Position numbers and translations under genes: made by a program. The notes under the pieces are model-generated. The model worked only from the letters and a program-made list of their open reading frames with translations. It was not told where the DNA came from and made no database searches. Positions 12,059 to 23,600 of a DNA stretch of 64,000 nucleotides are shown here, in pieces; the first letter of the stretch is position 1; every line of letters starts with the position of its first letter. Location: the NCBI GenBank assembly GCA_963513935.1, contig OY740777.1, positions 19,811,271 through 19,875,270 of the forward strand, in the 5' to 3' direction. This stretch comes from Aphrophora alni. Its lineage: Eukaryota; Arthropoda; Insecta; Hemiptera; Aphrophoridae.

Positions 12059-12720
12059 ACAGGATGTTCCGTAAGTAATATGCCAAACTTTAGGAAATGT
12101 TTCTGTGGGTAAGGATAAAGAAAATAATTAAAATAAAATTTTATCCGAAAAATCTTAATTTTTCTAGTATCTGCCATTTTTATTTTTCACAAAAATAAAA
12201 ATTAAACTTTGTAAATAGAAAAGATATTGAGTTCAGATTTGGATACGCATTTTATATGTTACGTTTTTATAAGTATACAGAAAATAGACTTTATTTCGTA
12301 TTTCAAAATAACTGCCGTTTAAATTATTTAATATGTTTGATCTCGAATACAATTAATTAACCTTACAGAAATTCAAAAGTGACAAAAAAGTGTCCTCTTT
12401 AATGACAAACATACAGTTTTAGTAACGGTTTTCTGTTGGTCAAACGATGACAGGGTTATTGACAAAAAACTGGAAACATAATTTCATAGTTGGTAGAACA
12501 CCCAACATTGAATATTAATCAAAATATTTTTTTAAATTCTAATACAATTAATAAAAATAATACAATCGTTTGTTCTGAATTCCATAAAACATTAAAATGT
12601 GGGCCTTAACTATTTAAAAATGGCGAATATTTAATTTTTAAATATCTCTAAACGTCTACAAAAATAAAACAAATTTAAATAGACAAATTAATGACACTTA
12701 GAGACCACGATGATTAATTA
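12059..12720. mobile_element. Fold-back family, half copy
   Basis: The left arm starts ACAGGATGTTCCGTAAG and matches 61155-61700 block by block, up to the expected centre. The mirrored right arm is missing, and the ribozyme-like palindrome at 12752 begins shortly after, so the element was cut or replaced there. Confidence 0.5.
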
Positions 12721-12751
12721 AACAAAAACAATTATAATAATATTATATTTA

Positions 12752-13051
12752 GTAATATGAGAAACTATTACCATATTTAGTTCCATCTGTGATTTCTTTT
12801 GTTTTAGACGCGTTTTAGAGCCGGAATTCCATCTTCAGTAATCGCTCGATAGATGTTGTTAAAACATTAACACAATTTATAAATTAATAAATTTATTTCT
12901 GTATAGTTTTTGACATGTTACGTGTAATGGTATTAACGTTTTAACTACCTCTATCAAGCGATTACTGAAGATGGAGTTACAACTCTGAAACGCGTCTAAG
13001 ACAAAGCAAATCACAAGACGGAACCAAATAAGATAAGAGTTTCTCATATTA
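12752..13051. mobile_element. Palindromic element with hammerhead-like cores
   Basis: The arms 12752-12873 and 12929-13051 are inverted copies, with AATATGAGAAACT at the outer tips and CTATCAAGCGATTACTGAAG near the centre. On the plus strand the right arm carries CTGAAGA (12965-12971), an extra T, stem II GGAGT/ACTCT with loop TACA, GAAAC (12987-12991), then GC and the cleavage triplet GTC (12994-12996). TTA/TAA on either side can pair as a short stem I. The left arm carries a more decayed mirror copy. No coding sequence. Confidence 0.65.
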
Positions 13052-13059
13052 CTCAATAT

Positions 13060-15780
13060 TACATTCTAATAATGATTTGGACACCAAAAATTAACTTGAA
13101 AAAATAATAATTTATTGCAATGCTGTATTGATATATTTCAACTCTGTGTAGAAACAGTAATATCAGGGCAATGTTAGAATTGAGATTTTTCTTGTAATTG
13201 TAGCAAAGCTCATAGCGAGATGATTTGATTTGTATCGGTTGAATGACAGAAATATCCATACCTTTGAACATTTTTTAATCCCTCGTTCCTAGGTCACTCT
13301 TTGTATCTGTATATATTGCTTCATTTTCTTTTTGAAAATCACAATATATTATTTATCTCCCACAGGGAATATCATGTAAAACAAAATATCTGACAGGTAT
13401 CTCTCTACCTCAGTGTTACATAGATAGATAAATTTTGCATAAAATTGTTTCCAGATAGAAAGCTCACGTTCAACTTCATACAATAAAAACACAATGTGGT
13501 GCATTTTGATTCTGTGAATATCGGAAAATTAAGGTTGGAGTATTTCATATCGTTTTATTTTATCTCAATCACCTGCAACTGATTGAAATGAAAAGAATAA
13601 ATACTTCGAAAGGAAAATAGAAATTATTTTGATATTTCTACTCCAGTAAACGAAGTTAGGTTTTAACCCAGTAGAAATTTAACAAAATTAAAAAATTTTG
13701 AAATAAACTTGTATCTTAAATAAATTCAGTTAATTTATGAAGAAGAAAAGATATTTATACAATATGTAATTCAATTTTTAAATACCTTTTTGGTATATGT
13801 TGTGAAGTCTATGCTTTGTAAAGAGAAATAAATTTGTTATTTCTCATTACAACATTATTTATTGTTTAAATACACCATAGTAGTTAAAATGTAAGGCACA
13901 TTTAAAAAAATTGATATAATTTCTTTTCAGACTTTGAAATTATATGTATTAAAGGATTAGTTGTTATCTAACCTCAAAATATTTATCATTTGTTGAATTT
14001 ATATGATACCTAAAAGAGCCAACGTTTTGATGAGGGTTTATACGTACGTCTTCGGAATGAAGTGTAAATTAATTGAAATTAAATTATGTAACAATGTGGT
14101 GCTGAAAAGAACTTTAGGTACATTATGTAGAAAGATTTTGGTATGTGTGTGAGAATACTGAAACTACAGTTAAGAAACTAGAGTTAAAACATAAATTAAT
14201 GTATGTTTCTTTAGATATAAGTAAAAGATTTATTTTAAACTATAAAGTAAAATATGTTTTTATTTATTATCAATTGGTGATACCTAAAATACAGCCAAGT
14301 AAGAATAATTATTAATATTTATTTTTATTAAAAAATTTAATTTTTAAATATTTTATTTTTAACAGACGTGAAGCCTTATTAAAGTCTGAGAAAAGGTCTT
14401 ACAATATATATCTTATATTATATATCTTATATTATATAAATATCTTATATATATATATATTTCAAAACTTTTTTGTTATCCCTGTAGCATAAAAATGGGC
14501 TTTCCAGGGTGTTTTTTCCTTGTTGGTATTGTCTGCACAACCTGTTTAATTTTCCTTGGTGTATTCTTTAAACATTCACAATGCATCAAAGTTAATTAGC
14601 TTCATTGACGTTTGACTCTTTACATCATCATTAATGCTTTCAATTGATTATCCCAATGGATTATTTTAGTTAAAAACCCTTCTGAAATATTTACTTCTCA
14701 AAACTTCGTAATTTATACATTTCAAAAGTATTTATGGAAGTAACAAGATTCAACCATATTACTGTCAGTAAAAAAAAAATATACTTTTTTATATTTTTTT
14801 AAGATATGAAACGTGGATTAAAAATTAAATGAAGGGATAGAAAGTTTAAAAACGGAAATAAACTGGCTGTAGATTTTGCTAAACTATATGATAAGGGCCC
14901 AAACCTGACCCGATTAAAATTCATTTCGCTTTTTCACAAATTTCAGGAACCTTACCGATTTTGACAAACTCAAAGCCGTAACTCGAAAACAAATCAAAGT
15001 TTGACTTTTAAAAGATCTTACATTCCCATCACTATATAATTGCTGTTTGTGTCTCTCATCCTAGTAAGTCCTTTTGGATTGCTTTTTATTAACAGAAATA
15101 TAGTATCTACGTTTTTCATCGAACTTAAGTATTGTAGCTGATCTCAAAATCGCTACACGAAATATCGCCTAAAATTAAACTAAGGCGTTAAAAGTTATGC
15201 AAATTTCGTTACTTAGTTGTAGAGTTGGGAAATCTAGACACAAAATTGAAGGGGCTGCAGATCAATGTTCGCCCACTTTTAGAATCAGGTTTATCTATCT
15301 TCTACCTTCCACTTTAATATCCACTTATTCGCTTAAATGTTTCCATAAGTATAATGTCGATACTAATGTACAATAAATAATCTTTTTAGATATATTTTAC
15401 CTACAGTAGTTTTAGGACATCGCGGATCAAAAATACACCTAACACATACATTCAACACAAAATGTATATTACACCCTGCTAGTGGAGGTCGAAAGGAATT
15501 CCACCGGCGCTAGGTTCTGACGTCATTTTTCTTATCGCCATTAAATTCGTGTAGATTTTGTGCTCGAACATCATATTTGACTGGACGGAAAGTTGATCTT
15601 TCAATAAATATGTTTAATCGCTAATTTTTACACTATAAATTAATATTCTTCAATAGCTTTTTACTTAAGGTGAGTCGGACCGTTCTATATCGCCAATGTA
15701 ATTTGTACAATTTGTAGGTAAATTTTCTCAGGATCTAGACAAGGTATCACCTTACTATTTGTTTTGTTTTAAGAATGTCA
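13060..15780. other. Unassigned AT-rich DNA
   Basis: No gene was recognised. A degenerate hammerhead-like motif on the minus strand lies near 14018-14058. The segment 14930-15010 (CAGGAACCTTACCGATTTTG ... GCCGTAACTCGAAAACAAA) resembles 16265-16345, so a small dispersed repeat is present. A (TA)-rich tract lies at 14405-14460. Confidence 0.4.
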
Positions 15781-15783
15781 TCT

Positions 15784-15900
15784 TACATGAGCAACTGAAC
15801 GAAAGCACAATTTTCTACAAAAAACGTTAATTGTGCAACACAAATACAAGAGACATTTCAACAACTGAGTCATCATCCTCAGTTGCTACTGACAGTAGGC
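15784..15900 (-). mobile_element. Single arm of a hammerhead-like palindrome family
   Basis: Matches the left arm of 17293-17536 (AAAGCACAATTTTCTAC, ACACAAATACAAGAG). The minus strand reads CTGAGGA, an extra T, stem II GATGAC/GTTGTT and GAAAT. The partner arm is absent, so this is a truncated copy. Confidence 0.5.
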
Positions 15901-17290
15901 GGTGACTGGCAAAGCCAAAACTTCACTCATTTAATAAGAATAAGCAGCCTGACCACGCCCCCAAATCCAATGCCAAGACAATATATTCTACTTTACAAAG
16001 TCTGATATATTGTAATATACGCAATAGAATAATCAGATGTACCCAGATATAACCCAATACTTATAAAACATAAACAGAACAGGTAATACCACAACCTCCC
16101 CCCCCCCACAACCATGAAACATATAAAGAGGGTTTTTTTTTTAACTTGCCACTTCTAATATTTAAAACACTGAAAGAAATATATGTAATCTGTTTTCGGG
16201 AAAGTTATTCACCTTTAGGGAGATCTTTAGAATAACTATTTACGAAACCTAAAAAACCGCCTTTTTCACAATCTTCGGAACCTTAATTTTAAAGTGAGGC
16301 CGACTTTGAGATGCTCAGCCTTAACTCGACAACAAAGCGTTTCCATTTATATGTTTATATGAACTTTTACATTATTTTGATTAGAGAAATACGCCTGCGC
16401 AGTTTGGCACATTCCTCATGAAACACTTTGTAAACGAATACAATAACTTTCTATAAACTAAATATACCTATGGTAATAAAATAATTGCACTACAAAAATC
16501 CAAATAATTTCTTATTAGATTTATTAGTTTCAACTCATAGCAATAACATCGCTTTGTCTCCATTGAAGAATGTTTTACCAAACTTATTAGTTTAAAGTGC
16601 TTTTAGACGTGTTTGCCGTTCACATTGTATATGCATTACGACGTCTGTATCATGTATCTGGTTTAAAGTTTGAAAGTAAAAACAAAGAAAAGTAAAAAGT
16701 TTCTCTCTAAGTTTCCATTACAGTCCCCCTTCCCACTTCACATCGTCCTGAAGCATTTCCATTAAATTACATTATAAAATGTCCAACTTTATTTCAAACT
16801 ATACACATAACATTGAGTTATGTTAATAGGTTAATAATGGATATACTTGAGACATAAATATATGAATATTACAGTGTTATATTCGTACTTCACCCCTCAT
16901 CCCCCCCCATAGCCGTATATGCTCTTGCAGTGTTTACTTTACGTAGAATAAAGAATTTTATATGATCCAGTTAAACAAACTATGTTGAGTTTTTTTTCCA
17001 AAAATATCTTCTAAAGTTTTCCTGACCTAAACAAACAATATTATATTTTCTAATTTTCCTAATTATTAAAGTCTCCTATTCACGTCCAAACTAGTGAATT
17101 AATTTCATTAACTTTAGAGCGATATTTTTATCAAGTATTACAGTGTGTTTTTCATTATTTTGATAACTTGAAATTTTACACTACCTACCATAAGATGAAA
17201 ACTAGGATTTCCGATGTTCACAAAAACGGTTGTAATGTTTGTGAAAAAGGTTTCCTTTCCTTAATTACAGCTCTTCTAAACTAAAACTAT
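15901..17290. other. Unassigned AT-rich DNA
   Basis: No gene seen. It includes a poly-C tract near 16100, a small dispersed repeat at 16265-16345 shared with 14930-15010, and scattered A/T runs. Confidence 0.35.
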
Positions 17291-17292
17291 AC

Positions 17293-17536
17293 AACCAAAT
17301 GAATGAAATCACAATTTTCCACACACAAAAAAAAATTGTGCAATACAAATACAAGAGGACGTTTCAATGACCGAGTCATCATCATCAGTTGGTACATGCA
17401 AATTCTAATGCCACTGTTAGTAGAGTGTGTATACTTGCAGCAACTGATGATGACTTAGTCATTGAAACGTCCGCTTGCGTTTGTATTGCACAAATAAAGT
17501 GGTTTTGTGAGAAATTGTGTTTTCATTAATTTGGTT
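17293..17536. mobile_element. Palindromic element with hammerhead-like cores
   Basis: The arms 17293-17391 and 17441-17536 are inverted copies around a 49-base spacer. Minus strand, left arm: CTGATGA, extra T, stem II GATGAC-TCG-GTCATT, GAAAC, GTC. The right arm on the plus strand has the same layout, but its ATG repeat has lost one unit, so stem II eats into the core. The outer sequence (TTGTGCAATACAAATACAAG) is shared with 15784-15900 and 60880-61005. Confidence 0.6.
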
Positions 17537-18559
17537 TTTGAAGTTTCGACAAGTGTAACTCATTACAGTTGATTTTCAAAAGTATACTTTTTTGTTTGTC
17601 CTCTTCCTTAAAAATGTCTCCTATTTAATGAGTCAAAGTAGAAATGAGCTATTTGAAACATCACAAATGTCGCTATTATAAAGCCACTGCAAAAAAAAAA
17701 ACCTTTTAAAAAATGAAAAATAGTGGCAAAGTAAAACATAAATGAACCTAGACCACTCTGTTATTAAAATTTGATTTAAACTAAATTTTACTTCTAGGAC
17801 ACGTTCATCGTCAACACAAATCAACATTAAAATTTAAATATAGTTGATAAGGGGGAATTTTTTTATACAATATTTTAACGCCCTCACCAAATTATTTTAC
17901 ATAAGAAATATATTGAAGAATACTGGAGAAAAAATTACAAAATTTCCGTCTCTGTAAAGTAGTTTAGGCTCACATTGGTTAAGTGATAATAAATATTTTC
18001 GTTTTATGGATGGCTATATGAAAAATATTTTTCACGGTTTATTTACATTTGTACTAACCTCCAAAACTGTTGTCAATACTATCAATTTTGTGATTGTCTG
18101 AAACAATTGCTCTACAAACTTTGAGTTTTAAATAATTGAAGTAAGCTTTGGCATTCATTTAAAAAATCGGACAAAGTTTATCCAATATAAAACGCGGACA
18201 GTCCGACATACTTTAATTGGTAAAATTCCAATGTGATGCAAAGTATTTGTCATGTTAAAGGTTTTATTGACGGTCGTTGGGGGTTTCCAACTCATTACAG
18301 ATCCTGCATTCCAAAGTGACATTTCGTTTAATCAATGAAATGTAAAGGCACGCCATATTGAACAGATACAAATGTTTGTTTTTATTATTATGGAACCTTT
18401 TTATTTAGTTAATTACCAGCGTATGAATTTATTCACAATTATACGGTTGTAACCATTGATGAAAGTTCTTCATTTGGGCAGTGTGACTCTTTAGCATGTA
18501 AGTTACAAGGCCTACCGTATTTCCTTCCCAAGTAGGATACCATGATGTATACGGCTAGT

Positions 18560-19014
18560 TATTTTCCAGACGAACTTTAGAGACTACTTGAGGAATCTCT
18601 TTGTCAATGACCAAATAGTCTCAATCTTTTCCTGATCAAGACATTCAAAGTCGAAGCTCAAGTGCTCTGCTGTTTCCTCATCCAGACCACAGTGGCTCTC
18701 CAGTGAATATGCCCATCCTGCGCATGTATTTATGCAGGTTGCCTTCCCCAGTAAACAGCCCTACCAGCTTTCTTAAATTATTTCTCCCCAATGAAAGAAG
18801 CCCACATGCAACTAGCCTAGAGGAGACAAGAAGTGATAGTTGATTCATTCCTTATATATTCCTGTACCGCCTTTCGTACTGTATCTACCTGCACAGCCAG
18901 CCTTTTGGAAATACCAAAAATCGTCTCAGATTCTATGAATTTTTCCGCTGACAGTTGGTCAGGGTATCCGCACACCCATACCCAGTAATCGCAGGATATA
19001 CAAAGATACAACAA
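18560..19014 (-). pseudogene. Non-LTR retrotransposon 3' end (RNase H and Cys-rich tail)
   Basis: The minus strand from 19014 reads an RNase H-like end (IFGISKRLAVQVDTVRKAVQ). Then, in other frames, CGLLSLGRNNLRKLVGLFTG and GNLHKYMRRMGIFTGE, and finally CGLDEETAEHLSFDFECLDQ. This is the order seen after the reverse transcriptase in R1/I/LOA-type LINEs, where the last block is normally C-x-C-x-EET-EH-C. Several frameshifts and stops break it and the reverse transcriptase is absent, so it is a dead, 5'-truncated copy. Confidence 0.65.
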
Positions 19015-19019
19015 ATCGT

Positions 19020-20480
19020 TACATTATTGGGACACCCCCTACCATAGCCTTGATGTGGTTTTGAAAAAAATCTCAGCTAACTTTGATCTAAGTTTGTTAG
19101 GGCTATCATTAAGCTGCCTGACTCTTTGTATAAAAAGATATATCCATTTTGTCATCAATAATTACACTTACATCCAACTTGCACAAATTTATTTGTCTTT
19201 TAATAATATTTAAAATTGTGTGCAAACCAAAATAAATGTTGACCCTTTCTCACCACGTCTCTCCTAATTTTTGTAATGAGAAAAACTTTACTAAAAAATT
19301 TAGTTAATGTTGTCCCGCTAAGTTTCCATTAGTTATACATTTTGTATATAAAACTGTTAAATATATAAACGGGCCTTAAATATGCTCCTTGATTACTCTG
19401 CATATCACCTTTAAAATATTCTATTTTAAAATTAAATGTCTAATAAAGCTTATTTAATATATTATGATTCGATATTATCATTATGAGATACGTAAATGCT
19501 CCTTGAAAATGGAATTATTCCGAAACAACTCCCCGCAGAAGTAAAGACATTGTTAGAAGTGGAAAGATAATGTACCCAAATTGCAATAGATTGTATAACA
19601 GTTATGATATTTATGTTTATTGTGTTTCAATCAAAAGGAGTCAATCTTTACGATAATTTGTTTCATATCTAATCAAGTATAACCTCAAAACCACGTAATG
19701 ATCATTGTAGTTAGAATACAAAAACTGAAAAACTTTCGCCTTCTTAGAAATCAATTTGTCTCTAACATTGCACTTGCTATGAATTTTGGTTGTTCGGAGA
19801 AATATCACCACTTAATATCAGAGGGTATCCTTTAATTAACCAAGGGAAAGGCGGATTGTCTTAACCTTTGAGGTCGTAAATCACTTATTCCCTTCAGCCA
19901 AACCTACAGATAATCAGTTCTTAATAAATTAATTATAAAATTATAACTAATTAAGAGATCTTATGTTATAATTAAAAAAGTAACTACGCACAATTTTAAT
20001 TGTTATTAGTGGTGTAAGCTGCATGCCTATTTGTAATGCACCCATTTAAATATATATAATTACCGCGATCCGATATGATATTTCGACCTCCACGATAATT
20101 TCGAAAACGCCATTTCACCAAAACTTAGCCCGTTATAAGAAAATTTCACTAAAAATCAATTAAATAAATTGAGGCGAATCGATACAACTCTGTGTATTTT
20201 CTTCACTGTGTGTTTTTTCTCTCTTAAGCTACCGCTACACGTTGTTGTTCATCACACGTCGCCAATAATGAGATTAACAAATAAATCCCTTGCTACACGT
20301 TGCTGCAATTGTCAATCGAGGTTTCTCCCAGTCCTCGACTGCAATAAATTGGACCTAAATCGGTAACCGTGACGCCAAAGCGTAGAACAATAATAATCAG
20401 GTTACACGTAAATATCTCTTATTAAATATACGCAGCCTTTTTTTTTATTTACATATATATTTACATACAATAAACTGAAA
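19020..20480. other. Intergenic DNA downstream of the phosphatase gene
   Basis: No gene or repeat was recognised. A short stretch near 20160-20390 is less AT-rich but its frames match nothing I know. Confidence 0.35.
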
Positions 20481-20487
20481 AACCGGA

Positions 20488-20493
20488 TTTATT
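20488..20493 (-). terminator. Poly(A) signal of the alkaline phosphatase gene
   Basis: The minus strand reads AATAAA about 40 bases after the TAA stop of the last exon, an ordinary distance for a cleavage/polyadenylation signal if the 3' UTR is short. AT-richness makes a chance match possible. Confidence 0.4.
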
Positions 20494-20535
20494 AAAAAAT
20501 ATATACCACCATCTGATGACGTCATTGTTGTATAT

Positions 20536-20691
20536 TTATGTGATATCGAAGTAATGATAGATGAAGGAGAATATTAAAAGATGTGTCTCTAAGGAACAGT
20601 GTTCAGGGCTCTTGTTTTGTGTGAGGACGCTACTGGCGAGGACTTTCCCTTCGGGGCTGGAGACTCTTCTAACTTCCGGTGTTATACAAGC
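20536..20691 (-). CDS. Alp: Alkaline phosphatase exon 8 of those found (C terminus)
   Basis: The acceptor TTACAG precedes GCT TGT ATA, in phase 0 with the previous exon. It encodes 51 residues (490-540): a polar Ser/Pro-rich linker, then a short hydrophobic end (LLIFSFIYHYF) three residues before the stop. A hydrophobic C-terminal tail after a small-residue linker fits a GPI-anchor signal as in other animal alkaline phosphatases, but it is short. The exon call rests on splice signals and phase rather than on sequence similarity, since this end is variable in the family. Confidence 0.65.
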   Translation of the reverse strand, partial: ACITPEVRRVSSPEGKVLASSVLTQNKSPEHCSLETHLLIFSFIYHYFDIT

Positions 20692-23600
20692 CTGTAATAA
20701 AAATAATTTTAAAATAAAGTGAAACATTATAAGCATTAACATAAATATAACAATAAGAGGAAGTATGACAACGATGCTATAATATAGGTATGTTTTCAAT
20801 TATTTACTTTGTTAAAATTAAATAAATAATTATGTTGTCAATTAAACAAATTGTATATATATATATGCTAGTAAAACTGTTTATAAAATATAATTACAAA
20901 ATTTATTTTATAACTAAAGGTACGACTCTCTTTGGAATTTTGATTACGGTTTAGCTTCAATATTAATTAACATCCCCATAAAATAAGTCCGTGCAATAAA
21001 ATGGAGAAAAAGAACCCGGGGGTGAATTTAAATCCCAGACTTAGTTCTATTCTTAACACTGATTTAGAAAATATCCTCTTTAATACCCTGGTATATTATC
21101 CTGTCATATTAAATTATAGTGCAGTTATCGTAGTGGAAAAGTAAACTGTGAGTTATGTAGGTCATTAGGATAGGGTTTATTGGAATAAAAGGTTTAAAAG
21201 GTGGAGTAGAAACGAACGCTATTCGCAAATCATTTTGAATTAAACAAGTCGTGGAGGGAAATCTGCATCTGTTTCGGAGTTTCATTATTCTTTTACTTTA
21301 AGTAGACTTCCTGAAGTAAAATTAAATCTATGAATTATTACGTTAAATTTACAAAGTTGATTTTTTTTTTAAATTTGTTTGTAGAGAATTTTAAGTGTTG
21401 AAGTCTAAAGTGTGAAAATTGTAAAGATGTAAAATATTTTCTGTATGTTTTCGCTTTGAGAACAGCACTAATTAGCAATAACAAACTTAAAATGGAGTAA
21501 TGAATATTGAAGAACAAAAAAACATTGATGTAATTTCATAAAATAAAAAGTAAGTTTAATTATTTTAGAAACAGAACAACGAGTATGACATTAACGGAAG
21601 GATGAAGTGCATTAGCGTGGAATTTATAGACGATTCATAAATCAAATTAACTGCAAGCACTTTAACCGTGCAAAGAACACGAACTTATCTTCCCGCTGTT
21701 TAAGGAAGGGAGGCGGATCCTTAGAACGAAATTTGAGAAAATCGTTTGTGTTTTTTGTTATAGCTGCCATCTTTAAATTTTGAATTATCAACAAAACAAA
21801 AGTCAACAAACGACCCATATTGTGAAAACATACACACATAACAAATTTTATTTAAATCGGTCCGTGCTTTTGGAATGTGTATAAATGACACATGTTAGAC
21901 AAACAGACATTCCAAAAACCTTTTCTTTTGGACTGAGTTGACCTCAAAAATTATTAATTCCCATAAACTTTCACGTCATTTTCTCTGTAAGACTAAAAGG
22001 TAAGTGTAAGAAAGTAACATATACACACCTATTGGATTAAACCACAGTAAATAAAGAAATTTGAAACAATGAACTATTATGTATTCCTTATCCAATGTCA
22101 GTGTTATCACCTATATCTTAAATAATATTATAATTGAAATTTATAACAACAATATTTCTAGTCTAAGACAGGTTAGGTAGCCTACTATTAAGACTAACCT
22201 TCAGGGACCCTATACTGATTACGGGGTTGGCAATCTTGAGATATCTAGCTTTATCCTACTTTTTTTTCATGTAGTCTTGGGTTAGATCTCTGTCTTTCAT
22301 CTTTCCTATCATGTCTTTCTTTACCAACTCTTGTTCTCTTCCGACACTGACGCTATTGGAGAGCTAAGGGTCTTTATTTCATTTTCTTTTCTTCTTTTTT
22401 ATACGGGAATAATTTTAATATACTGGGAGTCTATGTGGAGTCTAATACCACAAGTTTTGTTTGTATTTATTTATATACAGGGTGTTACGAAAAATCATTC
22501 CAAAACTTCAGGAGGTTATTCCTCACAATACACTAGTTTATACAAACATATTTCCTAAAAATTCTTAGTTTCTATCTAGCCGCCATTTTGTGTTTTTAAC
22601 AAACAAGTATCGTATTTAACAAAACTCAATTTAAGAAAAATAATCAATCTATATTTCAAAATGGCGGCTTTTTAAACTTTTTAACGTCGTATATCTGAAA
22701 AGAATTAATTTTACAAAATATTTACAAGAAATATTTTCATTTTTTTTACTACGAAAACATTTTTTTAAATTATCTCTGAAGCTTAAAGGATAACTGAATT
22801 ATCGACAAAAAAACTGAAAACATTAAGCCTTATTAATTATCTACAACACCCAAAATTTGCCTAAACTAAATTTGTATTTGAATTCTCCAAATTTGTATCT
22901 CCAAAAATTACTGTAACTTTAAGAACAACTAACCTATCCACACACCCAATAATAATATGTAATAAGTAATATCATAAAATTTTGTGTTTTATAGTAATGC
23001 GGAATAACACTGTAGGCCTACGGTGTATGAGAGACAATAATATTAAAGTAACAACTGGTTAAAAACGTCTATTAATGATCCAACAAAATTTGGTTCTAGG
23101 CTATTTACAAACATTAATATTTTTAGTTTTTTGAAGATAACTCAGTAATCCTTTAAGGTACAAAAAAAATTAATTGTGTTTGTAGTTAAAAAGAAAAATA
23201 TCGATTCTCTTATAAATATTTTGTGAAATTAACAACTTTATTTGAGACATTCGACGTTCAAAAGTTTAAAGAGCCGCCATTTTGAAATGAGTAAAGGAAA
23301 TCGGTTGATTATTTTTCTCAAATTGAGTCACTAAACTACACTAAGTAGCTTGGAGAATTTCAACTTCATATAATTTACCTTTAAAAAAACATGAATTTTA
23401 TAAAAGATAATAAAACACAATTTTTATTTTGTAACATCCACTTTTTATTAGTCTAGCCGACCAATGATTTCGTCTGCTAAGGTATTGACGAGGCTGTATA
23501 CAAACTGTTAATGAATTTTATTGTTGAAAACACAAAATAGTGGCTAGATAGAAAACTAAGTGAGAAATAAGCTTCACAAGTTTTAGAACGATTTTTTTGA

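Noticed and set aside
14018..14058. CCGAAGA ... AAAAC on the minus strand
   Set aside because: Two core changes and no clear stem II; kept only as a possible remnant.
18817..19014. 65-codon minus-strand frame as a host gene
   Set aside because: It continues in other frames into the RNase H and Cys-rich blocks of a LINE.
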